A stretch of 64,000 bases of DNA from Sepioteuthis lessoniana. Taxonomy: Eukaryota > Mollusca > Cephalopoda > Myopsida > Loliginidae. The stretch lies in assembly GCA_963585895.1 (NCBI GenBank), contig OY757934.1:33422712-33486711 (forward strand). Reading direction: 5' to 3'. The stretch's first letter is position 1. Each line of letters starts with the position of its first letter. The position numbers and the translations under genes were made by a program. Shown in pieces: positions 12,465 to 22,600 of this stretch. The notes under the pieces were generated by a model. That model made no database searches. It had not been told where the DNA came from and worked only from the letters and a program-made list of their open reading frames with translations.

Positions 12465-12795
12465 TCCGCCCGTTCGCACGGCTTTGACACGGCAAAGCCT
12501 TCGCTCTCGTCCGCTCGTCCGCACGGCTTTGACCCGACTAAGCCTTCGCTCCTGTCCGCTCGTTCGCACGGCTTTGACACGGCAAAGCCTTCGTTCTCGT
12601 CCGCTCGTCCGCACGGCTTTGGACCCGACAAAGCCTTCGCTCTCGTCCGCTCGCCCGCACGGCTTTGACCCGACAAAGCCTTCGCTCTCGTCCGCTCGTC
12701 CGCACGGCTTTGGCGCGAACCTAGCCATAGCCATTGTCCGCACGGCTTTGACACGGCAAAGCTTTCGTTCCCGTCCGATACGTCCGCACGGCTAG
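12465..12795 (+). repeat. 45-bp tandem repeat array
   Basis: About seven units built on CACGGCTTTGACACGGCAAA plus CGTCCGCTCGTCCG. The 45-bp period, a multiple of three, keeps several frames open on both strands, which explains the Arg/Ser- and Lys/Pro-rich frames here. Confidence 0.9.
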
Positions 12796-13204
12796 GGGGC
12801 CCAGCAAGGCCCTAGCATTTCCTCGACCTCGACACTCTTGCAAGGTACAACGCAGTCCACGTAACGACTCGCTGTTACGGACTGTTCTACCACTGCAACA
12901 ACTGGCTCACGTACGACCCGCTGTACGAGCCAGAAACCCGATCGACACACCCCCGGTTAACCCAACATATCGTCATAACCGGGGATGTCGATCTACCGAA
13001 CTCGACGCTCTTGCAAGGTACCACGCAGTCCACGTAACGACTCGCTGTTACGGACTGTTCTACCGCTGCAACACCTGACTCACGTACGACCCGCCGTACG
13101 AGTCACCAACCCGATCGACACACCCTTGGTTAACCACAACATACCGTCACAACCAGGGATATCGATCTACCAACCTCGAACGACCGTCCAGCTGTACCCA
13201 ACGA

Positions 13205-13530
13205 CTCAGCCGACCTCAGCTTACCAGCATCCAACATCTAGCTGAACTCAACGACTCGACCGACCTCAGCTTACCAGCATCCAACATCTAGCTGAACTCA
13301 ACGACTCGACCGACCTCAGCTTACCAGCATCCAACGTCTAGCTGAACTCAACGACTCGACCGACCTCAGCTTACCAGCATCCAACGTCTAGCTGAACTCA
13401 ACGACTCGACCGACCTCAGCTTACCAGCATCCAACGTCTAGCTGAACTCAACGACTCGACCGACCTCAGCTTACCAGCATCCAACGTCTAGCTGAACTCA
13501 ACGACTCGACCGACCTCAGCTTACCAGCTA
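13205..13530 (+). repeat. 50-bp tandem repeat array
   Basis: About six and a half nearly identical units containing CGACCTCAGCTTACCAGCAT and CTAGCTGAACTCAACGACTC. Units differ mainly by an A/G change in CCAACATC versus CCAACGTC. Confidence 0.95.
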
Positions 13531-13606
13531 ACACCATAGCCCATCCTAGCTGAAGACTACATACAACCGCCACGGACATTTACATTCACGCTTGTAAATA
13601 TGACAA

Positions 13607-13612
13607 AATAAA
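13607..13612 (+). terminator. Polyadenylation signal AATAAA in LTR
   Basis: AATAAA sits inside the TGACAA...TTGTCA inverted repeat at the left edge of the U5-proximal region, the expected place for the R region of an LTR. Confidence 0.55.
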
Positions 13613-13721
13613 TTGTCATTTGTTATTATCGTTACCTCGCCTTTGTTCCTTCATATTGCTTTGGCTGTTTTCATTCACATAATTCATTTGCGGGGTCGAC
13701 ATATTTATCGGCTCCGCAACA

Positions 13722-14490
13722 ACCCCACGGAAATTATCACGGACGCAGACTACGCAGATGACATAGCGCTTCTTGCAAATACGCTTACCCATGCCGAATC
13801 CCTGCTGCATAGTCTGGAGCAAGCAGCTGGTGGCATTGACCTCCATGTGAATACAGACAAAATGGAGTACATGTGTTTTAATAAAAAAAGGAGACATCTG
13901 CACACTAAATGGTGGCTCTCTGAAATTAGTGGACAAATTCACCTACATCGAAAGCAACGCCTCATCTACTGAAAATGACATCAATGTGTGACTAGCGAAG
14001 GCATGGACTGCTATCAATAGGTTGTCGATCATATGGAAGTCAAACCTATCCAATAAAACAAAACGCAATTTTTTCCATGCAGCGGTCGTGTGATTCTAGT
14101 ATATGAATGCCCCACATGGACGCTGACTTAGCGTATAGAGAAAATGCTACATGGGAATTGTACAAGAATGCTACGAGCTATATTGAACAAATTCTAGAAG
14201 CAACATCCCACAAAACAGCAGCTGTACGGCCACCTACCTCCCATCTCTAAAACCATCTAAATAAGACGGACAAGACATGAAGGACACTGCTGGAGAAGTA
14301 AGGCCAAACTCATAAGCGACGTTCTCCTGTAGACCCCTTCACATAGATGTGCAAGTGTTGAACGACCAACAAGAACTTATTACAATAGCTCCGTACGGAC
14401 ACAAGATATAGTCTAGAAAACCTACTGGAGGACAGAGACGAATGGCGAATGAGTCAGGAAAATCCGTGCCTGTAGCATGACATGATGATG
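13722..14490 (+). pseudogene. RTE-like LINE RT, right part and 3' tail
   Basis: Continues the frame of 10850-10936 through TEIITDADYADDIALLANT, which contains the YADD catalytic box of reverse transcriptase, then the region that in related elements reads AAGGI-LHVN-DK-EYMCF. After about 85 residues the frame breaks repeatedly. The tail resembles the 28045-28575 copy (ILNKF-KQHPTKQQLYGHLPP type) and ends in a short GAT repeat near 14482, typical of RTE-type 3' ends. Confidence 0.75.
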
Positions 14491-14493
14491 ATA

Positions 14494-14499
14494 ATATAC

Positions 14500-14536
<37 letters not shown>

Positions 14537-14592
14537 TGTGTATACATATGTATATATATGTATATATTTGTATATACATATATATATATGTT
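14494..14592. repeat. TA-rich microsatellite
   Basis: Degenerate TATG/TA repeat directly after the GAT tail of the LINE. Confidence 0.85.
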
Positions 14593-15175
14593 AGTGAGAG
14601 AAAAATGAAATAAGTCAAATATGTTGAAAAGTTAAATGGAAGGTATATACTTACTGTGGATAAAAAAAAATTATTTGCCGACACATGTTTTGACAAAAAT
14701 GTTGCCAACGTACAATTTATTCTATTTGAAATTATTTTGAACATAAAAATACGAATACAATAAAATTAATAGAAACTATATAAAGCATACAAACTGAAAA
14801 GTCGTTTTCATGGCAAATGTTTTGAATTTTGGAAAAAAAAACGAGTAATTCAGGAAAATATATTCTAAATTGATTACACCATTAAATGGAGTTTTTTTTT
14901 CTTAAAGGCTATATCGTTTCTCGGTTTTAGACATTTTTTACGGGTTACAATTTCAAAAATCCAGAAAAGCAGTTTCGTATTATTAATGGATGTTGAAATC
15001 TTAGCATCATTTTTCCTAAAAAAAGGTGATATCTTATAAAAACTGGTCATTGAAAAAATGTGGTAAAATAAATACATTTTCTAAAATCCAAAACATTTGC
15101 ATTTTATATATGTGTGTGTGCGTGTAGTGTTTGTGTATATATAAATATATGTGAGTGTGATTGTATGTGTATATA
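14593..15175. other. AT-rich non-coding
   Basis: No gene or recognisable mobile element seen. A TG/TA tract lies at 15100-15175. Confidence 0.5.
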
Positions 15176-15445
15176 CGAGGATCATTGAATAAGTTTCCAG
15201 ACTTTTTTCGTATAGGCACTTTATTGATAGTACACAAATGAAACTCTTGTCCCCCTCGAAGTAATCTCTTCCGGCTGCAATGCACTTATTGTACCGTTCC
15301 AACAACTTCTGAAAGGCCCCATAGAAGTCCTCTTGTGTGAACGTGTCAATGACCTTCGTCACAGCCTTTTTTTTCTCAATTGTCTCATAACGACAGCTAC
15401 TGAGATTAGGGAATAACCAAAAGTCACAAGGAGCAAGGTCTGGAC
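15176..15445 (-). mobile_element. Mariner-like element, 3' fragment
   Basis: Begins on the plus strand with the terminal repeat CGAGGATCATTGAATAAGTTTCC (read to 20 bases: CGAGGATCATTGAATAAGTT), related to that of the element at 16223. The minus-strand frame encodes the transposase C-terminus (FTQEDFYGAFQKLLERYNKC). The other end is lost in a TA tract near 15445, so only the terminal part remains. Confidence 0.75.
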
Positions 15446-15464
15446 TATATTATATATGTATATA

Positions 15465-15860
15465 TCATCATCATCATCATTACGTCACGCGATCAGCACG
15501 GATATTCCTGACCTTCTCTTACCACCCCTTCCTATTGTCCATTGCTTCCGGCAGGTCTTCAGGGTTACATCCCGTATCGGCATAGAGCTGCTGTATGTAG
15601 GTCCCCAAGAGCGCATCCCTTATGAGCTCGTTTCTACTTTTCCAGCAGTGTCCCGCATGTTTGGTTCGTCTAACTTAGATAGTTTTCGTGATGGTTGGCT
15701 AGTGCCCGTGCAGCTGCTGCTTTGTGGGGTGCTGCCTCCATGATTTGTTCAATATTGCTCGCAGCATTCTTGTGTAGTTGCCGTCAAGCTTTTTCTCCAT
15801 TCATTTAGTTAGCGTCAATGTAGTGTACCATATAGCAGTATTGACACGACCGCTTGTATG
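15465..15860 (-). pseudogene. RTE-like LINE 3' end
   Basis: Read on the minus strand this matches the C-terminal coding end seen at 28045-28575 (blocks like AGHCW, RDAL, TYIQQL, DTGCNPEDLPEAM, VRNIRAD) and ends in a TGATGATGATGATGAT tail. Frames are broken. It lies head-to-tail with TA repeats. Confidence 0.7.
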
Positions 15861-16220
15861 TACATATATATGTATATATACATATATATATACATACATA
15901 TATGCATATGTATGTGTATATGTATACATATGTATATATATATGTTTATGTATTGACATATATTAGATATAAGGCTATATCTATACCTATATATATATAT
16001 ATATATATATATATGCATGTAAAAGTATATATATATATATATATATATTCATAAATATGTACATATATATATGTATACATATATGCATATTAATGTATTC
16101 ATATGTATGTATATTAATGTATGTATATTCATGATGTACATATACGTTTGTATATATATATATATATATATATAGCTATACCTTTATGTATGTATATGTA
16201 TAAATATGTATGCATATATA
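15860..16220. repeat. TA/TATG microsatellite block
   Basis: Degenerate TATA/TATG/TACA repeats continue up to the mariner terminal repeat at 16223. Confidence 0.9.
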
Positions 16221-16222
16221 TA

Positions 16223-17127
16223 CGAGGAGCATACGATAAGTTTCCAGACTTTTTTCGAATGGGAACTTTTATTGATAGTACACACATGAAACTCTACTTC
16301 GCTTTTAAGTAATCTCATCCGGCTGCAATGAACTTGTACCGTTCCAACAACTTCTGGAAGGCCCCATCGAAGTCCTCTTGTGTGAGCGTGTCAATGGCCT
16401 TCGTCACAGCCTCTTTCATCTCCTCAATTGTCTCATAACGACAGCCTCTGAGCTTAGGGAATAATCAAAAGTCACAGGGAGCAAATTCTAGACTACAGGG
16501 AGGGCGAGGAACTGTCTTGATGCCCATCTTGGTCAAATAGTCTGTGACAAAGAGGGAGGTGTCGATTGGTGCATTGTCCAAGTGGAAATGCCACTGACCC
16601 GATTTCAAGAGTGCTGGCCTCTTCCGACGGAATCTGTTCCTGAACTACCTTAAAACCTCAACATAGTAACCCTAACCCTAACTCTTTGGCCATTCAACTC
16701 TGGTGTATTGACTTCCTTACTTCTCCAACACCTCTCATTATCCTTCACAGACTCCCTGCACCCTTGAATCTCTTATGTCACTCAAAAACTGATGCTTGAT
16801 TCATGCAAGATGGTCGAAAAGCAGTCTGAAGCATTCCATACGTTTTTGTGGCATTTTTCCAAGTTTAAAACACAATTTTATTGCATATCGTTCTTCTAAA
16901 GTGTCCTCACGTCCAGGTTGCATTTTTGAAATTCACCAGCTGTGACAATCAGCCTTTAGTAGGGTGTATTCCAATTCCTGCTGTAGTTATTGATTTGAAG
17001 CTGAAATCATAAAAATTGGTCAGTCATCTCATAAGATGTATAGCAATAACATACAGAATTTTCAAGACTCTACAACATTTTAAATGCCCATACGAAAAAA
17101 GTCTGGAAACTTATCGTATGCACCTCG
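16223..17127 (-). mobile_element. Mariner-like element with both terminal repeats
   Basis: Terminal inverted repeats of about 35 bp (GAGCATACGATAAGTTTCCA at left; its reverse complement near 17092-17120) are flanked by TA. The minus-strand frame gives transposase C-terminal motifs: an HLDNAPI-like block, a MGIKTVP block, an RGCRYETIEEM-like block and FDGAFQKLLERY. The coding part stops near 16640 and is followed by unrelated sequence, so the 905-bp element is internally rearranged and cannot make transposase. Confidence 0.8.
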
Positions 17128-17213
17128 TATATATATACATATTTATGTATGTATATACATATCTAATATATATACATATATATACATAGATATGAATTTA
17201 TATGTATATATAT

Positions 17214-17279
<66 letters not shown>

Positions 17280-17634
17280 TATGTATATACATACATAAAT
17301 ATGTATATATGTACATTTATATGTATATATAGAGACATATATACATTATATATATGTGTCTATATATATACATAAAAATGTATATTTATGCATATATATA
17401 CACACACACATATATATATACATATATATACATGTATATATATTAATATATATATATACATATGAACACACACACATACACACACACACACATATATATA
17501 TACTTATGCATACATATACGTAAATATGTATACATATATAATTATATATATGTATGTGTATATATATGCGTATGTATGTTTACACATATAAGTATATATT
17601 CGTTTATATACATATATATTCATAAATATATGTG

Positions 17635-17678
<44 letters not shown>

Positions 17679-17851
17679 ATCAAACACACACAAATGATTA
17701 TATATATGTATACACATGTCCATTTTAATGTATGTATATTTACGTACGTATATTTATGTATTTACATATACATGTGTATATGTATGGCAATACATTTATG
17801 TATGTATGTGTATAAATATGTATGTATATATGCATATATATGTATGTATAC

Positions 17852-17895
<44 letters not shown>

Positions 17896-17950
17896 TCATG
17901 TATGCATATATATATGTAGATTTGTGCATATATGTATATATATATATATA
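17128..17950. repeat. Long TA/TATG/CA microsatellite block
   Basis: Mixed TATA, TATG and TACA repeats with pure TA runs near 17218-17275, 17650-17674 and 17855-17888. No gene. Confidence 0.95.
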
Positions 17951-17952
17951 TA

Positions 17953-18092
17953 TAGTCATCCACAGACAGATCCGTTTCGTTCTATCAAAACTCATCAGTG
18001 GGGCTAGACAGTATCTTCCCGTAGCTGGGATCGAAACCCGGTTGACTCAAACGCCAAGCCAAAGCTTCTAACCATTTAGCCACGAGGAAATA
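17953..18092 (-). repeat. SINE family 3 copy, tRNA-like
   Basis: On the minus strand it reads GTGGCTAAATGGTTAGAAGC (A-box-like) and CGGGTTTCGATCCCAGCTAC (B-box-like) and then a short body ending at a (TA)n tract. The same layout occurs at 59706-59815. Confidence 0.65.
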
Positions 18093-18179
18093 TTAGCTAT
18101 GAAGTACATTTTAAACGGTTATGAATCACAATTACTATTGTTTATATACATCCGTTCAACGGCCGCCGTGATCTCAATT

Positions 18180-18660
18180 CAAATACGAAGAGACTACATA
18201 TATATATGTATATATATGTATAAACCTATATATATATATATATATATACATGTATATGTATATATATACATATATATATATGTTCATAGATACATATATA
18301 GGCATGGATATAAGTGTATATATTTGTACGTATATGCATATATAAGTGCATACGTATATGTATATATATATGTGTATATACATATTTGTATATGTATATA
18401 TACACGTGTACATATACATATGTATATGTATATACATATATTTATAAACGTATTTATATGTATATATATATGTGTGTGTGTGTTTGTGTATATGTATATA
18501 TATATATATTCACACACATATATATATTTATTCATATATTTACATACATATTTATATATATACTCACACACATATATTTATATATAAACACATATATATT
18601 GTCATTTATATGTACGTACATATACACGTATACATGTAGACACATATAGGCAGATATGTA
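18180..18660. repeat. TA/TATG microsatellite block
   Basis: Degenerate TATG/TATA/CATA repeats, including a GTGTGTGT part near 18473-18485. Open frames here are repeat translations. Confidence 0.95.
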
Positions 18661-18880
18661 CGTTCGTCGGCCTAATGAATATGGACCGCGAGACCAGGGT
18701 TCAATCCCACGTCAAGTCATAGCGAGGACACAAAAAATTGTACTTGATGCCACCTTGCTTAACACTCAGCATTATAAGGTACGTATCAAGTGTAAACTGG
18801 AGCAATCCAGGGATTGAGTAGCTCCCTCCCTTACACCTCAGTGTAGTAGCTATTGAAAAGAGAGTGTTTGTATTTAATTC
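18661..18880 (+). repeat. SINE family 1 copy
   Basis: Plus-strand copy: tRNA-like head with GGGTTCAATCCCACGTCAAG, then the CTTGCTTAACACTCAGCATT block and the CCTCAGTGTAGTAGCTATTG block. The 3' end is degraded. Confidence 0.8.
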
Positions 18881-19445
18881 CTGTATCGACGATTTAGTTG
18901 GGAAACCCATTATTAATAAATGTTTGTTTCATATTTTTAAATTCATTAAGGAAGATACTTTGAGAAGAAGATTGTAATTTAGCTCTGTAAATAAGTATTT
19001 TTATGATTGTTCTTTTATATATATTTCCATGGGGATCGTAAAATGGTACCTCAGAATTGCAGAGTAAAAGTATTTTGTGTAAAGTTTTGGTGTTGATTTA
19101 CAGTGGAGGCAGCGTTGGATGATTGTAAATATCATTTATAATAGTATTCTTCCTCTGCCACTGAACTTATAGGATACACATTTTTTCTAGTCTTAAAATA
19201 AGCAATAAAAACATACTTAAGAACATTCTAGAAATTTAGGATCAAAACCGCATTAGCATTTCAATTACATTTTTATATTTTTCAACCAATCAGCTAAAAA
19301 CATGGAATAGAACATTCTAGAAAATTAGGATCGGAAGTGAACCTACAGAAAATATTTAGGCTCGAAAATAAAATAGTAAAATACAAATCTGATTGGTCAA
19401 TAAATGTCTACGCGCAAAAATTTTAGGACGATTCTTTGATCCACC
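18881..19445. other. AT-rich stretch, possible mobile-element 5' part
   Basis: No protein seen. Near-duplicated short blocks (AACATTCTAGAAATTTAGGATC near 19222 and AACATTCTAGAAAATTAGGATC near 19311; CCAATCAG and ATTGGTCAAT motifs) precede the putative TATA box at 19453. It may be the upstream part of the Penelope-like remnant. Confidence 0.4.
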
Positions 19446-19452
19446 TGTAGGA

Positions 19453-19460
19453 TATAAATA
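19453..19460 (+). promoter_or_regulatory. Candidate TATA box
   Basis: TATAAATA lies about 90 bp upstream of an ATG-containing stretch and has CCAAT-like motifs upstream. It may be the promoter of the mobile element that follows. Confidence 0.3.
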
Positions 19461-19548
19461 ACACAGAGTTAGGAAGCCACGGAAGACACAAGCTTACACA
19501 CAAACGAAGACACAGACGAACACAAGCCACTAAGCCAGTAGCCGATAC

Positions 19549-20262
19549 TATGTCCAACCAATTCCTTTCCTTCCTCAACTAAAGTTCATGACCTCTTTTC
19601 AAATGGCCGAGAATTATATTCAAAAGGAAAACCCGACAAACTTTCTTTCATCAACGAGACACACTGTCGCCACAATCATAAAACCCGCTATAAACTTAAT
19701 GTAAGTAAGAACGACTTATTTACGGACTCTGATAACATGAACATACACACATCTTTCAACAAATTTATTCTCTTCTTCAAACTTTATTTTCCAAAAGGCC
19801 ATTTACACATCATGTATTTTGTTTTTCATATTCTGTTATATGCATATTAAATTGTTTGTTTAATGTTCGTTGTGTTCTATTCCATTTCTTTTGCGCGATT
19901 GTAAAGTTTTTGTGTTGTATTTGTGGTGGGAATAATTTAGAGAGCAATCTACGGAAATAACCAAATTACATACTCCCCCCCATAAACTTCTTGATAAGAC
20001 AAACTTCGTATATATGTTCAAATGTCCCTTGGGAGACTGTGTCTCTAACGAAAATAATACGTATTTTGGTTTTACCACTGCAACTCTTTCAAGATGGCTT
20101 ACAATGCACCTTAATGATTATAATTCCATACATCTTAAAACCCACTCTATTCCCAAATCCAAATTTCGAAAAATTCTACTTGAAAACACCACTATAATAG
20201 CACACGAAATTAATAAGCTACGACGACAAATCCTAGAAGCCCTACATATAAAAACATAAAAA
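19549..20262 (+). pseudogene. Penelope-like element remnant with GIY-YIG end
   Basis: The clearest part is 19985-20262: FVYMFKCPLGDC followed by an altered GIY-YIG core (YFGFTTATLSRWLTMHL, where the family has YIG-T--TL-RRL), then SIHLKTHSIP, FRKIL and a terminal ILEALHIKT. This matches the C-terminal endonuclease domain of Penelope-like reverse transcriptases. The upstream piece (19560-19740) has broken coding and may belong to the same element. No reverse transcriptase core is seen, so it is heavily deleted. Confidence 0.65.
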
Positions 20263-20640
20263 ACTAGAATCAGTAGAATTAATTTTTAAAATAGCGACAA
20301 TATTTTGAAATGCCTTTAGTCTTTTTTTTTTTTTTTTTTTAATATTCTGCGTTTCTTGATAATATTCTATTTCTATTGATAGCGTTCTGTTTTAAGAATT
20401 CGTTGGATGTCATCAGCATCTCAGTTTTATCCAATTCTGCATTTACGTAATTTTGTAATGTTATAAAAAAAACTAAAAAAACTCTTTCAAAAAACTCTTT
20501 AAAAAACACTCTTTATACATGCAAGCAACCCCTGATGATGGCCTATGAAAGGTTCGAAAATTCTCGGGACAATTTTGGTAAATTCATCCACCAATTCCAA
20601 CCGGAAACCAAGACACTTATCAGGAAACCTAAAAGGATTT
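20263..20640 (+). repeat. Penelope-like 3' region
   Basis: After the stop there is a poly-T run and then CCTGATGATGGCCTATGAAA and TTCGAAAATTC, the CTGA-GA...GGCC...CGAAA arrangement often seen at the ends of Penelope-like elements. It ends near a (TA)n tract. Confidence 0.4.
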
Positions 20641-20679
20641 TAATAAAATTATATAGACAAAATGTGTCTTTATTATACA

Positions 20680-20773
20680 ATATATATATATATATATATA
20701 CATGTATATATTTGCATACATATATATATACATATTTGTATATACACACAAACATATATATATGCATATATAT

Positions 20774-20836
<63 letters not shown>

Positions 20837-20853
20837 TATATATATATATATAT
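20680..20853. repeat. TA and CA microsatellites
   Basis: TA-rich repeats, then a long pure (CA)n run (about 20775-20832), then CAAACATATATATA. The same CA-to-TA sequence reappears after the far end of element A (25832-25896). Confidence 0.95.
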
Positions 20854-21049
20854 TGTCGTGATAAAGGAAGAAACTATTAATCTCCCTTACTTTCTGAGAA
20901 CGAATTGTTCCCCTTTTGTTTAGTTGACTGGTGGGTGGCCATTTTAGCCGTCACTACCTCTAAGACCAGTTCTTAGTTGAATAAAGCTTTTCTTCAAGCT
21001 TATCTGACTTCTTCAATTAATTACAAGCTCTAACATATCAATTATTACA
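20854..21049 (+). mobile_element. 5' LTR of gypsy element A
   Basis: This 196-bp LTR starts TGTCGTGATAAAGG and ends TTATTACA. It matches the interrupted 3' LTR at 25053-25831. It contains GTTCTTAGTTGAATAAA at 20969-20985, the segment complementary to the primer site; the AATAAA in it may also serve in RNA 3' processing. Confidence 0.85.
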
Positions 21050-21050
21050 A

Positions 21051-21067
21051 TTTATTCAACTAAGAAC
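21051..21067 (+). promoter_or_regulatory. Self-priming site of element A
   Basis: TTTATTCAACTAAGAAC lies one base after the LTR and is perfectly complementary over 17 bases to LTR positions 20969-20985. No tRNA-like TGG start is present. This is the arrangement of Tf1/sushi-type self-priming retrotransposons, in which the RNA 5' end folds back to prime minus-strand synthesis. Confidence 0.75.
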
Positions 21068-21268
21068 CAGAATGGAAATGTACCTCAAGCCGAAACGACT
21101 GGAATTAGATCCATCTAAGCCCGAAGCTGCAGACACGTGGAGACATTTGGAAATGACTTTTAATATCTTCCTGGAGACCGTCTGTGAAATTCAACAACTT
21201 ACTTCCATGACAGACAGATTGAAATTGAAGCTATTAATCAACCTCCTTTCTCCGGCTATTTTCAAATA

Positions 21269-21272
21269 CATA
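21269..21272. repeat. Target-site duplication CATA
   Basis: CATA precedes the solo LTR and recurs at 21808-21811. Confidence 0.75.
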
Positions 21273-21807
21273 TGTAGCAGAAAGAAAATTGAAATTTTTG
21301 TTTGGCGCGTAATTTAATTTGACCGTTAGAGTCGCCGAACATTTTCACCCAATCAGGATGACTTGTCCTATTCAGCCCGAACCATATTTCCTAGCAACAC
21401 CAAAAATTGAAGAAAGCCCGCGAATCTCTCTCTCGCTCAGAAATCCCCAAAGGGAACAGACGTCTATTCGTCTGTTCCCGAATAGTAGTAGCTTCATCAA
21501 CCACTATGAGGAGAGACATCTAGTTTATGGATCCCTTCGGTCTATTCTTCTAGACCAAAAGATTCTAGTTAAAAAAAATAAATTAGATGATACACTCTAA
21601 CAACTTCCTACATTCTTTCTTTACTACGAGACCTCGCAGCATCCCAGTGTAAACCCCTATACTTCATGCTGCCATTAAAACCTTCCTCTAAAAACCTAAC
21701 GACGTCTTCGTTCTTCTCCACCACCTTTATTTTCCATTTACATTTAGCGAGGGGATAACTGCCAACGAAATACCAACGCAACCAAAGTAATACCAACAAA
21801 ACCTACA
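21273..21807 (+). mobile_element. Solo LTR in element A gag (CATA duplication)
   Basis: This 535-bp insert starts TGTAGCAGAAAG and ends AAACCTACA, with CATA on both sides. Its sequence (TTTGGCGCGTAA, CACCCAATCAGGATGAC, GGGAACAGACG) is related to the copy at 51864. It carries no coding region. Length, TG...CA ends and duplication define a solo LTR younger than its host element. Confidence 0.85.
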
Positions 21808-22190
21808 CATATGATATTCACGACTACAGAATGTTCTTGAAGAAATCTTCGTGAAGCCTAAAAACAGCGTCTTCTGTAGACATTTGTTAGCGACTCGTCG
21901 GCAACAAACGGATGAAAGCGTAGACCAGTATCTACAATCCTTAAAAAGACTCGCTAAAGACTGTGATTTTCAGGCTGTTACGGCATCACAAGCGAGAGAC
22001 GAAAACATCAGAGACGCGTTTATCAATGGAATTACGTCCAACCATATTAGGCAGAGGCTTCTAGAAAATAAAACTCTAGACCATTTCGCTCGTGTCTGCA
22101 GATCCCATACGGCGGCTGCTACCAACTACGGTAAGTCCTTGCTTGCTTCGTCTACTCTTAACTTCTCAGTTTGTCTCTCTCGTTCATCCA

Positions 22191-22600
22191 TGTGTGGAGA
22201 AATTAAAGAAGAACCTGTAAAGATACTCGTTGATATAGGAAACTCAGAAAATTTTATCCACCCCGATAAAGTTAAAAGGCTCGGGTTGGCAGTCACGCCA
22301 AATTCTGAAAGAATTTTAATGGCTAGCACTTCCCATTCTTCTTCTACTCTTGGACATTGCATAGTATCTCTGCACCTGAGTGGTAGAGAATACAAGAATA
22401 TCAAGTTATCGGTGATGGCTAACCTTTGCTGTGACATCATTCTTGGACATAGTTTTCTATGCGAATATTCTTCTGTAGGAATACCTTTCGGAGGGCCGCT
22501 TCCACCTCTTACTGTTTGTAGACTTACCGCCATTAAAAATATCCCCTACCCATCTCTATTTACGAACTTAACCCCGGACTGTCGCCCAATAACAGTTAAA
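22191..22600 (+). pseudogene. Element A protease region
   Basis: In one long frame with the gag C-terminus and RT. It reads VKILVDIGNSENFIHPDKV, where active retropepsins have D-T/S-G; here the Thr is Ile (DIG), so the protease is probably inactive. The ILGHSFL block (flap-distal motif of gypsy proteases) is present near 22440. Confidence 0.8.

Larger units (their letters stand above)
10937..13721 (+). mobile_element. LTR element with U5 at both ends (fold-back form)
   Basis: Both ends are the same LTR terminus: TGTTGCGGAGCC at the left is the inverted form of GGCTCCGCAACA at the right. In order: an inverted copy of the last 121 bp of the LTR (10937-11057), a direct copy of the last 68 bp (11058-11125), a tRNA-Trp primer site, about 160 bp of leader/gag start, then a complete LTR of about 2.4 kb (11303-13721). 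No reverse transcriptase or integrase is present, so it moved with help from another element. ACCC flanks both ends, which shows that this rearranged form integrated as a unit. Confidence 0.8.
11303..13721 (+). mobile_element. 3' LTR, about 2.4 kb
   Basis: Starts TG and ends CA; start and end match the solo LTR at 54256-56478. From left to right it holds an AT-rich part, a tRNA-like module (B-box-like GGTTCGAGTCTC near 11964), a 45-bp tandem repeat, a diverged duplicate pair around 12790-13170, a 50-bp tandem repeat, an AATAAA at 13607 and the U5 end. Open frames in the GC-rich part are by-products of the repeats. Confidence 0.7.
21072..22190 (+). pseudogene. Element A gag, interrupted
   Basis: The frame starts MEMYLKPKRLELDPSKPEAA and continues through a capsid-like segment (TWRHLEMTFNIFL; LKLLINLLSPAIF). 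A solo LTR (21273-21807) interrupts it. After the insert the same frame resumes with one stop and then runs through RHLLATRRQQTDESVDQYLQ, LKRLAKDCDF and IRQRLLENKTLD, the typical C-terminal capsid segment of metazoan gypsy gag. No CCHC knuckle is preserved before the protease. Confidence 0.8.

Noticed and set aside
13205-13530. Regular 50-bp units resembling a CRISPR-like array
   Set aside because: Units are contiguous direct repeats without unique spacers, in a eukaryotic LTR.
16668-16682. CCCTAACCCTAAC telomere-like motif
   Set aside because: Only about two and a half units, inside an internally rearranged mariner; too short to indicate telomeric DNA.
17084-18649. Many Tyr/Ile/Cys-rich open frames on both strands
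   Set aside because: They are translations of TATA/TATG/TACA microsatellites and have no start context, domain or splice support.
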